From Kineosporia mesophila (lineage in GTDB: Bacteria; Actinomycetota; Actinomycetes; Actinomycetales; Kineosporiaceae), in contig NZ_JAJOMA010000039.1 in assembly GCF_021129235.1 (NCBI RefSeq), positions 1 through 48,796 on the forward strand: 48,796 nt of DNA, read 5' to 3'. The notes below the pieces were generated by a model. The model was not told the DNA's origin, did not search any database, and saw nothing but the letters and a program-made list of their open reading frames with translations. Below are positions 30,846-37,572 of this stretch, piece after piece. Positions within the stretch are counted from its first letter, which is position 1. Each line of letters begins with the position of its first letter. A program made the position numbers and the translations under genes.

Positions 30846-31941
30846 CACGAAGGCCCCGGACAGCGGGAGTTCACCCGCCCGTCTGGCGGCCCTGCGGGAG
30901 ACCCCGACCGAATGGCGGCGGGGACATCTCCTGGGCGCCGCGGTCGCCCTGGCGACCCTGGTGGTGCTGACCCGCGAGGTGGTCGTCCTGGACGATCCGG
31001 GATATTGGTCGTTCTACATCTCCGGCCTTCTCGGCGGGATGACATCGTTGGCCGAATTAGTGTCCCGCTATCGGGACGCCCCGGTGGTCGCCTCGATATC
31101 CATGCCCGGCCTGGCCTATATCCTGGTGAATGTCGGGGCCGCCCTGTGCGCCCTGTACATCGTGCAGAAATTCCACTGGGATCTGGGCGCGGGCCGCGAA
31201 CACGAGCAGATCGCGCAGATCTTTCTCGCCGGATTCGGGGCGGCCGCGGTTTTCCGCAGTTCTTTTCTCAATGTCACCTGCGGCGAGCAGCGCGTCAGCG
31301 TCGGCCCGTACGCGGTGCTGCACGTGATCCTCACGGCCGCCGACCGGGCCGTCGACCGCGAGCGGGCGCTGGCCCGCACCCGGCACGTGCGCCGGGCCAT
31401 GCGCGGCATCTCGTTCGAGGAGAGCGCGGACACACTCTTCACCTACACCGTGGCAACCCTGCAGAACCTGCCGCCCGACGAGGTGGCCAGCGTGACGAAC
31501 AAGATCTCGTTCCTGCGGGACTCGCAGAACCAGCGGGTCCCGGACTCGGCGAAGGCCCAGATCCTCGGGCTGTCCCTGATGACCCTCGTCGGCAGCAAGG
31601 TGCTCATGCAGGCCGCCGAGCACGTGCGCGAACTCCAGAACGAGCGGCGCACTTCCGGCAGCACCCCGCACCGGGTGATCCGGCTACCGAACGACGCCGG
31701 TGCCCCGTCCCGGCTGAGCGCGCTGATCGACGTCACCCTCGCCCAGGATGAACAGATCCCGCTGACCATCCTGCAGCAGCTGCTCGAGGCGCGCCTGGGC
31801 GACTTCGTCCCGGTGATGAACGCCCGGGTGAAGGAGGGCTCCCTGCTCGTGCACGGATCCCCCGGGGCCGAACTCGTCTCCCGCGCGCCCTCGGGCCCGG
31901 GCGAGACCCCGGTCACCGTGGACGATCACGAGACCGTCTGA
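30823..31941 (+). CDS. Unknown membrane protein coupled to the winged-helix-like protein
   Basis: A 372-residue protein with a short Ser/Arg-rich start and three to four hydrophobic segments between about residues 35 and 165 (for example LLGAAVALATLVVLT, SFYISGLLGGMTSLAEL, MPGLAYILVNVGAALCALYI). A cytoplasmic domain of about 200 mostly helical, charged residues follows, with no motif I know. GTG 30823 lies inside the end of the preceding gene, so translation is coupled. Codons are somewhat less G/C-biased than in neighbouring operons, especially at 30990-31290, hinting at transfer. With the preceding gene it looks like a two-component cytosolic/membrane unit of unknown role. Confidence 0.65.
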   Translation: MSGFLRGSTKAPDSGSSPARLAALRETPTEWRRGHLLGAAVALATLVVLTREVVVLDDPGYWSFYISGLLGGMTSLAELVSRYRDAPVVASISMPGLAYILVNVGAALCALYIVQKFHWDLGAGREHEQIAQIFLAGFGAAAVFRSSFLNVTCGEQRVSVGPYAVLHVILTAADRAVDRERALARTRHVRRAMRGISFEESADTLFTYTVATLQNLPPDEVASVTNKISFLRDSQNQRVPDSAKAQILGLSLMTLVGSKVLMQAAEHVRELQNERRTSGSTPHRVIRLPNDAGAPSRLSALIDVTLAQDEQIPLTILQQLLEARLGDFVPVMNARVKEGSLLVHGSPGAELVSRAPSGPGETPVTVDDHETV

Positions 31942-32027
31942 GACTCCCGGCCCTCGTCATCCTCCGGGTGGCCGGTGGATCTCCTGTCCGTCAGCGGATT
32001 CCCGACGACCGGACGCGTGGGCTCACC

Positions 32028-32498
32028 TCATCCGTGCTTCTCCACGGTGCGCGCGAGGATGCCCAGCGTCGCCTTGAGCCCGGCCTCGGGGATGACCGGG
32101 AAATTGACGACGCCGCGGTAACGCGACTCGATCTGGCTCCAGTCGTAGTACGACGTGACCAGCGTGCCCTCCGGCGCCGGCTGCAGCGTGTACCCGTAGA
32201 GGTGCCTGATCGGCGGCTGCACCGTGCCGGAGATCGTCCACTCGATCGCCGCGTCCGGCTCGAAGCGCGTGATGATCACCGTGACGTCGTACCTGCCCAT
32301 CGGCAGGTCACCCAGCGACTCCCGATCCATGTGCACCACGAACGTGTCGCCCACCTGCGTGACCTGCTCGCCCTGCGCCCACTGCAGCATGCCCGAGGAG
32401 TCGATCGCGACATGTCCCTGCGGGTCGGTCAGCACCGCGAACACCTCCGCCGGCGTCGCCGCGACCTGACGCCCGACCTCGAACCGCTCATTCGTCAT
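32028..32498 (-). CDS. SRPBCC/START-fold protein
   Basis: A 156-residue single-domain protein with the Bet v1-like SRPBCC fold. It starts with RFEVGRQVAATPAEVFAVLT, has central strands with FVVHMDRESLGDL and IEWTISGTV, and ends in a long helix (AGLKATLGILARTVEKH). Such proteins bind hydrophobic ligands or act as cyclases or activators. The start is ATG 32498, with only a weak ribosome site. It lies 10 bp downstream of a broken VOC-fold gene, with which it would have formed an operon. Confidence 0.85.
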   Translation of the reverse strand: MTNERFEVGRQVAATPAEVFAVLTDPQGHVAIDSSGMLQWAQGEQVTQVGDTFVVHMDRESLGDLPMGRYDVTVIITRFEPDAAIEWTISGTVQPPIRHLYGYTLQPAPEGTLVTSYYDWSQIESRYRGVVNFPVIPEAGLKATLGILARTVEKHG

Positions 32499-32508
32499 GG
32501 GACACAGC

Positions 32509-32912
32509 CTAGTTTTCCGCCCGCGCCGAGATCTGACGGATCGCCCAGCCGTTGCCGTCCGGATCGCTGAAGAACACGAAACCCAGGATTTCCAGAGCTT
32601 TTCCACTCTGCTCCAGCCGGGACGCGTCGCCGTCGAGTGCCCGCACGTCACTGACCTCGACACCCCGGGCCGAGAGCCCCGCGGGCTCGGCGACGATGTC
32701 GGCCACCACCAGCTGCAGCCCGGCTCCATCCCCGTCGCCGCACCCAGCACGATCGAGCAGCCCTATCCCGGCGGGGTGATCTGCACGTACCGCACACCGG
32801 GCCAGGGCTCGACGTCATGGTCGACGGGCCGGCCCATCTTCTGCTCGCAGAGCTCCTTGAACACGTCGACGTCCCGGGTCGGCACGGCCACGACCCCCAG
32901 CGTGTAGTCCAT
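32509..32912 (-). pseudogene. VOC/glyoxalase gene broken by a stop and a frameshift
   Basis: A strong ribosome site (GGAGGAG) and ATG 32912 open a VOC-family gene reading MDYTLGVVAVPTRDVDVF and on to VRYVQITPPG. There a TAG at 32763-32765 interrupts it. The same frame continues past the stop with GCSIVLG, the usual next motif of the family. The homologous reading then jumps frame near 32715 to LQLVVADIVAEPAGL, continuing to FFSDPDGNGWAIRQIS and a normal stop at 32509. So there are two independent lesions, one nonsense and one small indel. A single base change (TCG to TAG) would explain the stop. It is a decaying gene unless sequencing errors explain both. Confidence 0.85.
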
Positions 32913-32968
32913 CTGGTCTCCTCCAGGCTTGAACATCTATTGATCTAGTTGGGAAACTCGTCGTCGCC

Positions 32969-33435
32969 ATGACCGATCCCCTTCTGCGCCACGCCACGCC
33001 CACCGACACCGCCGCGATCATCGACCTGCACCACGCCGCCCTGCGCTCGGTGATGGCCGACGCCGGCCCCGGCCCCGGGGACGACGACCTGAACGACATT
33101 CGGCAGCACTACCTCGAGCCGGGCGGCGAATTCCTCGTCCTGGAAACGAATGCCCAGATCATCGCCATGGGAGCCCTTCGCCGCACCGGCCCCACCACCG
33201 CCGAGGTCAAGCGCATGCGCGTGCATCCGGACCATCAGGGCTCGGGGCACGGACGCCTGCTGCTGAACACCCTGGAAGAACGAGCCGTGAGCCGAGGGAT
33301 CCGGAGCTGACACTGGACACGACCGAGCGCCAGACGGCCGCGATCGGGCTCTACCGGAGCGCGGGGTACGAGCTGTTCCGGACCGGAACGGTTGCAGGAT
33401 TCCGGTCGCAGTTTTTCCGGAAATCCTTGATGTAG
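32969..33435 (+). pseudogene. GNAT acetyltransferase gene with one-base deletion
   Basis: From ATG 32969 the frame gives a GNAT domain (LLRHATPTDTAAIIDLHHAA, acetyl-CoA region RMRVHPDHQGSGHGRLLL) but stops early after 113 residues at 33308-33310. Adding one base near 33305 restores the expected ending: ELTLDTTERQTAAIGLYRSA, then GYELF and on to a TAG at 33433-33435, giving about 155 residues. The lost part contains the conserved Tyr-containing end of the fold, so the product as read should be inactive. This is a real frameshift or a sequencing error in a GC-rich spot. Confidence 0.85.
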
Positions 33436-33508
33436 CCTTTACTTTGGGACACTGCACGCTCACTGTCCCGCGTTCGGAAATACGCCGAAAAGGCCATCCG
33501 GAGGTACC

Positions 33509-33524
33509 TAGACTCGCCGCCATG
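33509..33524 (+). promoter_or_regulatory. Leaderless promoter of the coiled-coil gene
   Basis: TAGACT at 33509-33514, 7 bases, then the ATG at 33522. This is the same arrangement as at 12128-12143. A GGAGG at 33500-33504 is too far from the ATG (17 bases) to act as a ribosome site. Confidence 0.55.
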
Positions 33525-34304
33525 AGTAGCTCACAGTTGGACAAGGTCACGGGTCGGGTGCATCGCATGGAGAAGAGGCTGACGATGGACAAGGAGCCAC
33601 CCCACGACCGGCTGTCGGTGACAGACCTCCGCGTCGACGGTTTCAAGAAGCTGGTCAACGAATGCCGGGCGGACCAGGCCGACAATCATCGCGTCCTCGT
33701 GGCCCTCGAGAACAAGACCGGCCGGGTCGATCGAACGCTCACCACGGTCGACGAATCAGTCAGCCATCTGCGCACCGACGGGGCGGAGATGCACGAAGAC
33801 ATCACCGATATCCTCGGCGGGCAGAAAGATGTACAGCACAAGCAGGATCAGCTGCTGGGTGATGTCGGTGCGCTCAAGGAGCAACAGACCTCCCTGGCCG
33901 GCGACGTCGCTGTCCTCCAAGAGCAGCAGGCCGGCATGGCCAGCGACATCAACCTCGTCAAGCGCGGCCAGAGTGAGATGCGCGCAGACATCGCGCTGCT
34001 GAAGCGCGGTATGACCACCATCCAGACCGACTTCTACCTCCTCAATGCCGGCCAGGACAGGCTGAATGCAGACGTCGAACTTCTCAAGAACGACGTCGAC
34101 CTCCTCAAGAACGACGTCACTCTCCTGAAGGAAGATGTCCGCCTCCTCAAGACCGACGTCACCGTTCTGAAGGAAGACGTCCACATCCTCAAGACCGACG
34201 TCCACACCCTGAAGGAAGATGTCCGCCTCCTCAAGACCGGCCAGGACGAGATACTCAGTCTGCTGAAGCATGTCGCCGCGAAGGTCGACACGAACAGCAA
34301 CTGA
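33522..34304 (+). CDS. Heptad-repeat coiled-coil protein, function unknown
   Basis: A 260-residue soluble protein that is almost wholly coiled coil. After a charged start (about 1-95) come five 14-residue units (about 105-180; DVAVLQEQQAGMAS, DINLVKRGQSEMRA, DIALLKRGMTTIQT). Eight 7-residue units then follow (about 185-242) of the form LLKxDVx: LLKNDVD, LLKNDVT, LLKEDVR, LLKTDVT, VLKEDVH and so on. It ends with a short capping segment. The register (hydrophobic a/d positions with Lys and Asp/Glu between) predicts a very regular rod-like oligomer. ATG 33522 is favoured by the leaderless promoter; an in-frame upstream start at 33444 is less likely. Neighbours give no clue to its role. Confidence 0.8.
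   Translation: MSSSQLDKVTGRVHRMEKRLTMDKEPPHDRLSVTDLRVDGFKKLVNECRADQADNHRVLVALENKTGRVDRTLTTVDESVSHLRTDGAEMHEDITDILGGQKDVQHKQDQLLGDVGALKEQQTSLAGDVAVLQEQQAGMASDINLVKRGQSEMRADIALLKRGMTTIQTDFYLLNAGQDRLNADVELLKNDVDLLKNDVTLLKEDVRLLKTDVTVLKEDVHILKTDVHTLKEDVRLLKTGQDEILSLLKHVAAKVDTNSN
34080..34247 (+). repeat. Eight 21-bp tandem repeats coding heptads
   Basis: Eight consecutive 21-bp units, each encoding a seven-residue heptad of the LLKxDVx type. The units differ mainly at third positions and at the two variable residues. This points to expansion by duplication of a heptad. Confidence 0.85.
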
Positions 34305-34324
34305 CACCGCACATCACCGGTAGC

Positions 34325-34354
34325 CGGGCCGCCCGCGACGTTGGGGGCGGCCCG
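34325..34354 (+). terminator. Terminator hairpin after the coiled-coil gene
   Basis: CGGGCCGCCC (34325-34334) pairs perfectly with GGGCGGCCCG (34345-34354), 10-base loop, followed by TCCGGTTTCT, about 20 bp past the stop. Confidence 0.7.
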
Positions 34355-34427
34355 TCCGGTTTCTCCAGCGGCTACGTTGCGTAGTGGGACTTAGCTCACT
34401 GGTACAGGTCGCGAGGTGCGGCGCACG

Positions 34428-34847
34428 ATGGACAGTATGAATCGCACCGAGTGGATCCAGCAGTATGCGGAAGCTTGGCGCGGTCGGGATCACGAGGGCG
34501 TGGTTGAATTGTTCGCGGTCGACGCGGTTTACCACTCCTCCCCCACCGGCGCGCCCTATCGAGGTCATGAGGAGATCGCGGCCTACTGGAAACGGGCCAC
34601 GCACACCCAGACCGATCTGAAACTCTTCCTCGGCGTACCGATCAGTGACAGGCGCCGCACCGTGGTGGAGTGGTGGGCCACGATGCGCGACCCGGACTGG
34701 ACACCGCGCGCCGCCACGTCCGAGGTGACACTGCCCGGCTGCCTCGTGCTGACCTTCGGCGAGAACGGTCTGTGCGACGAGCTCTGGGAGTACTACAACC
34801 CGGTCTTCGGGAAGACGGTGGACGCACCGGCCGGGTGGGGTGCCTGA
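34428..34847 (+). CDS. NTF2-like (SnoaL-type) protein
   Basis: A single-domain protein of about 139 residues with the NTF2-like cone fold. It shows EWIQQYAEAWRGRDHEGVVE, FAVDAVYHSSP, YRGHEEIAAYWKRAT, and a final strand pair with LVLTFGENGLCDELWEYYNP. The family includes ketosteroid-isomerase-like enzymes and binding proteins; no catalytic pair can be assigned with certainty. ATG 34428 has a GAGG 12 bases upstream; ATG 34437 gives a more typical N-terminus and is a fair alternative. A very strong two-way terminator follows. Confidence 0.85.
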   Translation: MDSMNRTEWIQQYAEAWRGRDHEGVVELFAVDAVYHSSPTGAPYRGHEEIAAYWKRATHTQTDLKLFLGVPISDRRRTVVEWWATMRDPDWTPRAATSEVTLPGCLVLTFGENGLCDELWEYYNPVFGKTVDAPAGWGA

Positions 34848-34858
34848 GAACAACTGCA

Positions 34859-34911
34859 CGAGCAACGGACGCGGCCCTCCCCGGAAGGGGGAGGGCCGCG
34901 TCCGTTGCTCG
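34859..34911. terminator. Perfect 24-bp two-way terminator hairpin
   Basis: The arms 34859-34882 and 34888-34911 are exact reverse complements around a 5-base loop. It lies between the convergent NTF2-like and GH114 genes. The tandem GAAAACTCAG repeat (34911-34930) that follows runs into the GH114 stop. Confidence 0.9.
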
Positions 34912-34926
34912 AAAACTCAGGAAAAC

Positions 34927-35796
34927 TCAGCAGGCCTGGTAGACGTAGCCCTTGCTGCCCTTCGGCGACACGTCGACGTCGCGGCGCACCACCGAGAGCC
35001 GGCTGCCGTACGCATCGCAGGTCTTCGTGAAAGCGCTCTTGGTGTACTCGATCACGATGACGTGGTTACCGTAGACCTTGGTGTAGTCGCCGCACTCGTC
35101 GTAGCGGCCGCACTCCTCGGTGACGGCGAAGTCCAGCCCGGCCTTCTTGCCCTGCGTGCCGAGCTCGACGGTGTTCTTCTGCCCGATCGCCAGGCCTGCC
35201 GTGTGGGCGCGGGCGGCCAGGAGCTTCGTGAAGGCCACCGCGTTCGCCTTGGTCAGCAGCTTGCCCGAGCGCGTGTACGAGTCCAGGTTGTCCGGCTCGA
35301 CGGCCTGGTAGCCCTTGGTCGCGCAGCCGGTGAACCACTTACCCACGATCGCCGCGAGCTGCTTGCGCTTGGCCGCCGTGGAGGTGTCGAGCATCAGCTC
35401 GTCCCAGTCCTCGTCCACCACGTAGTCACCGCTGCTGTCCTTGAGCAGCAGGCTCGGGTGGTTCTTCTTCCACCACTTCTCCTCGCCCGGCTGCACCTGG
35501 AACGCGTTGACGTAGCAGATGTTGTACGCGCCCTTGACGATCTTGGCGGTGCGGTCACGGGTGACGATCTTCGTGCCCGCCGGCGGGGTGTAGGCACCGC
35601 CCAGCTGGTAGTCGACCTTGCCGTTGACCGGCGGGAGCTTGTAGGTCTTGGCCGCCGCAGCAGCAGTGGCCGTGGTGGCAGCGACCTTGGGTGTGGCGTC
35701 GGCACCCGACATGGTGAAGTACGCGACCGCGCTCAGCGCCACGACCGCGGCCAGTCCGAGCGCGAGCAGGCGCTTGAGGTTCAGGGCAGGGGACAC
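34927..35796 (-). CDS. GH114-family secreted glycosidase (endo-alpha-1,4-polygalactosaminidase-like)
   Basis: A 289-residue exported protein with a TIM-barrel-type GH114 domain. The N-terminal hydrophobic segment (about residues 9-29) is a signal peptide or anchor, followed by an Ala/Thr-rich linker. Family marks are YQLGGAYTPP, ICYVNAFQVQPGE, the acidic WDELMLDTS, the active-site-like QAVEPDNLDSY near residue 165, AIGQKNTVEL, and DFAVTEECGRYDEC near 228. GTG 35796 has a CGGAGA site. Known members cleave galactosamine-rich exopolysaccharides, so a role in cell-surface polysaccharide turnover is likely; the specific substrate is inferred only from the family. Confidence 0.88.
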   Translation of the reverse strand: MSPALNLKRLLALGLAAVVALSAVAYFTMSGADATPKVAATTATAAAAAKTYKLPPVNGKVDYQLGGAYTPPAGTKIVTRDRTAKIVKGAYNICYVNAFQVQPGEEKWWKKNHPSLLLKDSSGDYVVDEDWDELMLDTSTAAKRKQLAAIVGKWFTGCATKGYQAVEPDNLDSYTRSGKLLTKANAVAFTKLLAARAHTAGLAIGQKNTVELGTQGKKAGLDFAVTEECGRYDECGDYTKVYGNHVIVIEYTKSAFTKTCDAYGSRLSVVRRDVDVSPKGSKGYVYQAC

Positions 35797-35861
35797 CGGG
35801 TCTCCGAACGTGCTCAGCGGCCGGCCCCGCCTCGGGATGCCCCTGGCGACCGGGTGCCGGA

Positions 35862-35938
35862 TTGGTTACCGGCTGGGCTCGACCACAATTCGTTGTTCAC
35901 CATGGCGGAAAAGCGCAGGTCAGGTCAACCAGCGGTAA
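35862..35938. repeat. Spaced inverted repeat between GH114 and GNAT genes
   Basis: GGTTACCGGCTGG (35862-35874) and CCAGCGGTAACC (35927-35938) are reverse complements apart from one extra base, 52 bp apart, in the divergent promoter region. They are possible paired regulator sites. Confidence 0.5.
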
Positions 35939-35994
35939 CCCGGGCGGGGTAAAACCCGTTGATCTTGCACGATCGGCCCTCCATCATCGCCCTC

Positions 35995-36498
35995 GTGTCC
36001 ATCCGTGCTGCCCTCGCCGAGGATCTGCCCCTGCTCCCGCGGATCGAGTGGGCGGCGGGTGAGAAATTCCGGGCGATCGGGATGGGCGGGATTGCGGACG
36101 ACGAACCCCTCGGCCCCTCCGAGCTCGCCGCGTACCAGGCCGCCGGGCGGGCCTGGGTCCACGTCGAGGACGGCATGCCGGTCGCCTACCTGCTCATGGA
36201 CGTGGTGGACGAGCTCGTCCACATCGAGCAGGTGTCGGTGCACCCCCGGGCCGCACACCGCGGGATCGGGCGGGGGCTGATCGAGCACCTGGCCGACCGG
36301 AGCCTGGTCCCGCTGACCCTGACCACCTTCCGCGACGTGCCCTGGAACGCGCCCTACTACGCCCGGCTCGGATTCATCGTGCTGCACGACCCCGCGCCCC
36401 AGCTACGGAAGATCCGGCGCCACGAGGCCGAGCTCGGCCTGGACCGGTGGCCCCGCTGCTGCATGATCAGGCCTGCGCCGCCGACCGCACGGCGGTGA
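35995..36498 (+). CDS. GNAT-family N-acetyltransferase
   Basis: A 167-residue acetyltransferase. It opens with SIRAALAEDLPLLPRIEW and has VHIEQVSVHPRAAHRGIGRG, which is the acetyl-CoA-binding loop region, near residues 80-98, and the ending FRDVPWNAPYYARLGFIVL, which closely resembles RimJ/RimL-like or aminoglycoside-type small-molecule GNATs. GTG 35995 begins the conserved first strand; no good ribosome site is visible, and a TTG at 35959 is an alternative. It is divergent from the GH114 gene and converges on the inositol operon. The substrate is unknown. Confidence 0.88.
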   Translation: MSIRAALAEDLPLLPRIEWAAGEKFRAIGMGGIADDEPLGPSELAAYQAAGRAWVHVEDGMPVAYLLMDVVDELVHIEQVSVHPRAAHRGIGRGLIEHLADRSLVPLTLTTFRDVPWNAPYYARLGFIVLHDPAPQLRKIRRHEAELGLDRWPRCCMIRPAPPTARR

Positions 36499-36533
36499 CG
36501 CGCCGTCACCCGGCGGCCGGCCGACCAGGCCGC

Positions 36534-37571
36534 TCAGGCCGTGGAGGACCGGCCGTGTCCTGGTCCACCGTCCGGGCCGTGACCGTACAGCGGTGGCCTC
36601 AGGCCCGGCTCGACCGCCTCGATCGCGCCCGAGCGCAACGACGCCACCCCGGCCTCGGCCGCGACCTGGGCCACGTAGCCGTCCCAGGCGCTGGGCCCGG
36701 TGACGTCCGTGGCCAGCACCGACCCGGCCCAGCGGCCCAGCTCGATGCGGTAGGCCTCGGCGAAGTGGGCGACGAAGTCGCTGCGCACCGCCCGGCCCTC
36801 CACCCCGGCGATGCGTGAGGACACCGGGGAGGCCGTGGCCAGCGCGACCGTGCCGAGGGTGCCCACGCACTCGCAGCGCACGTCATACCCGTACCCGGCA
36901 TTGACGAACACCTCCACGCTCGCCATCACCCCGTTCCCGGTCCACAGGGTGGCCAGCTGGGGGTCGCGGAATCCCTCGCGCACGGGTGACTCCACCCGGA
37001 TCGCGGTCAGCTGTGACCCGACCAGCCAGGGGATCAGGTCGAGCTCGTGCACCATCGACCCGGTCACCAGCCCGGCGTCGTCCGTGCTCGTGGCGTTCGT
37101 GGCATTGCGGTGCACGGCGTGCACCAGGCGCACGTCACCGATCCTCCCGTCGGTGACGGTGCGGCGCAGGTCGACGAAACCGGGGTCGTAGCGGCGCATG
37201 AAACCGACCTGGAGCAGACGTTTCCCGGCGCTCAGCTCGGCCTCGACCACGCTGTACGCGTCGCTCGCGGTCACGGCCAGGGGTTTCTCGCACAGCACCG
37301 GCCGTCCCGCGGCGATGCAGGCCCGGGCCAGGCCGGCGTGGGTGACGTCGGGCGAGGCGATGACGACGGCGTCGACGTCCGGGTGGCCGATCAGCTCGCC
37401 GGCGTCGGCGAACGCCCGGGCCCGCACCGGATCGGCCGCCCGGCCGGCCCTTTCCGGATCGGGATCGAACACGGCCGTGACCCGGGCGGCCGGAACATCG
37501 TTCGTGATCGTGCGGACGTGAGCCGAACCCATCGCCCCGGCCCCGATCACCCCGATGCGTAACGGCTGCAC
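36534..37571 (-). CDS. iolG: Inositol 2-dehydrogenase-type Gfo/Idh/MocA oxidoreductase
   Basis: A 345-residue NAD(P)-dependent dehydrogenase expected to oxidise myo-inositol (or a stereoisomer) to the inosose, the first step of the pathway. The Rossmann motif is GVIGAGAMG at residues 7-15, and the family motif LCEKPLAV near 95 carries the active-site Lys. VGFMRRYDPGF and VHELDLIPWLVG supply the sugar-binding and catalytic Asp/His region. GTG 37571 follows the iolD stop by one base. It is the last gene of the six-gene operon, so polarity might make it limiting. The Pro/Gly/His-rich end extends slightly beyond the usual C-terminus. Confidence 0.9.
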   Translation of the reverse strand: MQPLRIGVIGAGAMGSAHVRTITNDVPAARVTAVFDPDPERAGRAADPVRARAFADAGELIGHPDVDAVVIASPDVTHAGLARACIAAGRPVLCEKPLAVTASDAYSVVEAELSAGKRLLQVGFMRRYDPGFVDLRRTVTDGRIGDVRLVHAVHRNATNATSTDDAGLVTGSMVHELDLIPWLVGSQLTAIRVESPVREGFRDPQLATLWTGNGVMASVEVFVNAGYGYDVRCECVGTLGTVALATASPVSSRIAGVEGRAVRSDFVAHFAEAYRIELGRWAGSVLATDVTGPSAWDGYVAQVAAEAGVASLRSGAIEAVEPGLRPPLYGHGPDGGPGHGRSSTA

Positions 37572-37572
37572 G

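Noticed and set aside
32755-32765. TAG in the VOC gene as a recoded (suppressed) codon
   Set aside because: A separate frameshift follows in the same gene, so simple gene decay or sequence error is the better explanation.
34080-34247. Possible CRISPR-like or satellite array of 21-bp units
   Set aside because: There are no unique spacers, and the units are in frame and code regular coiled-coil heptads.
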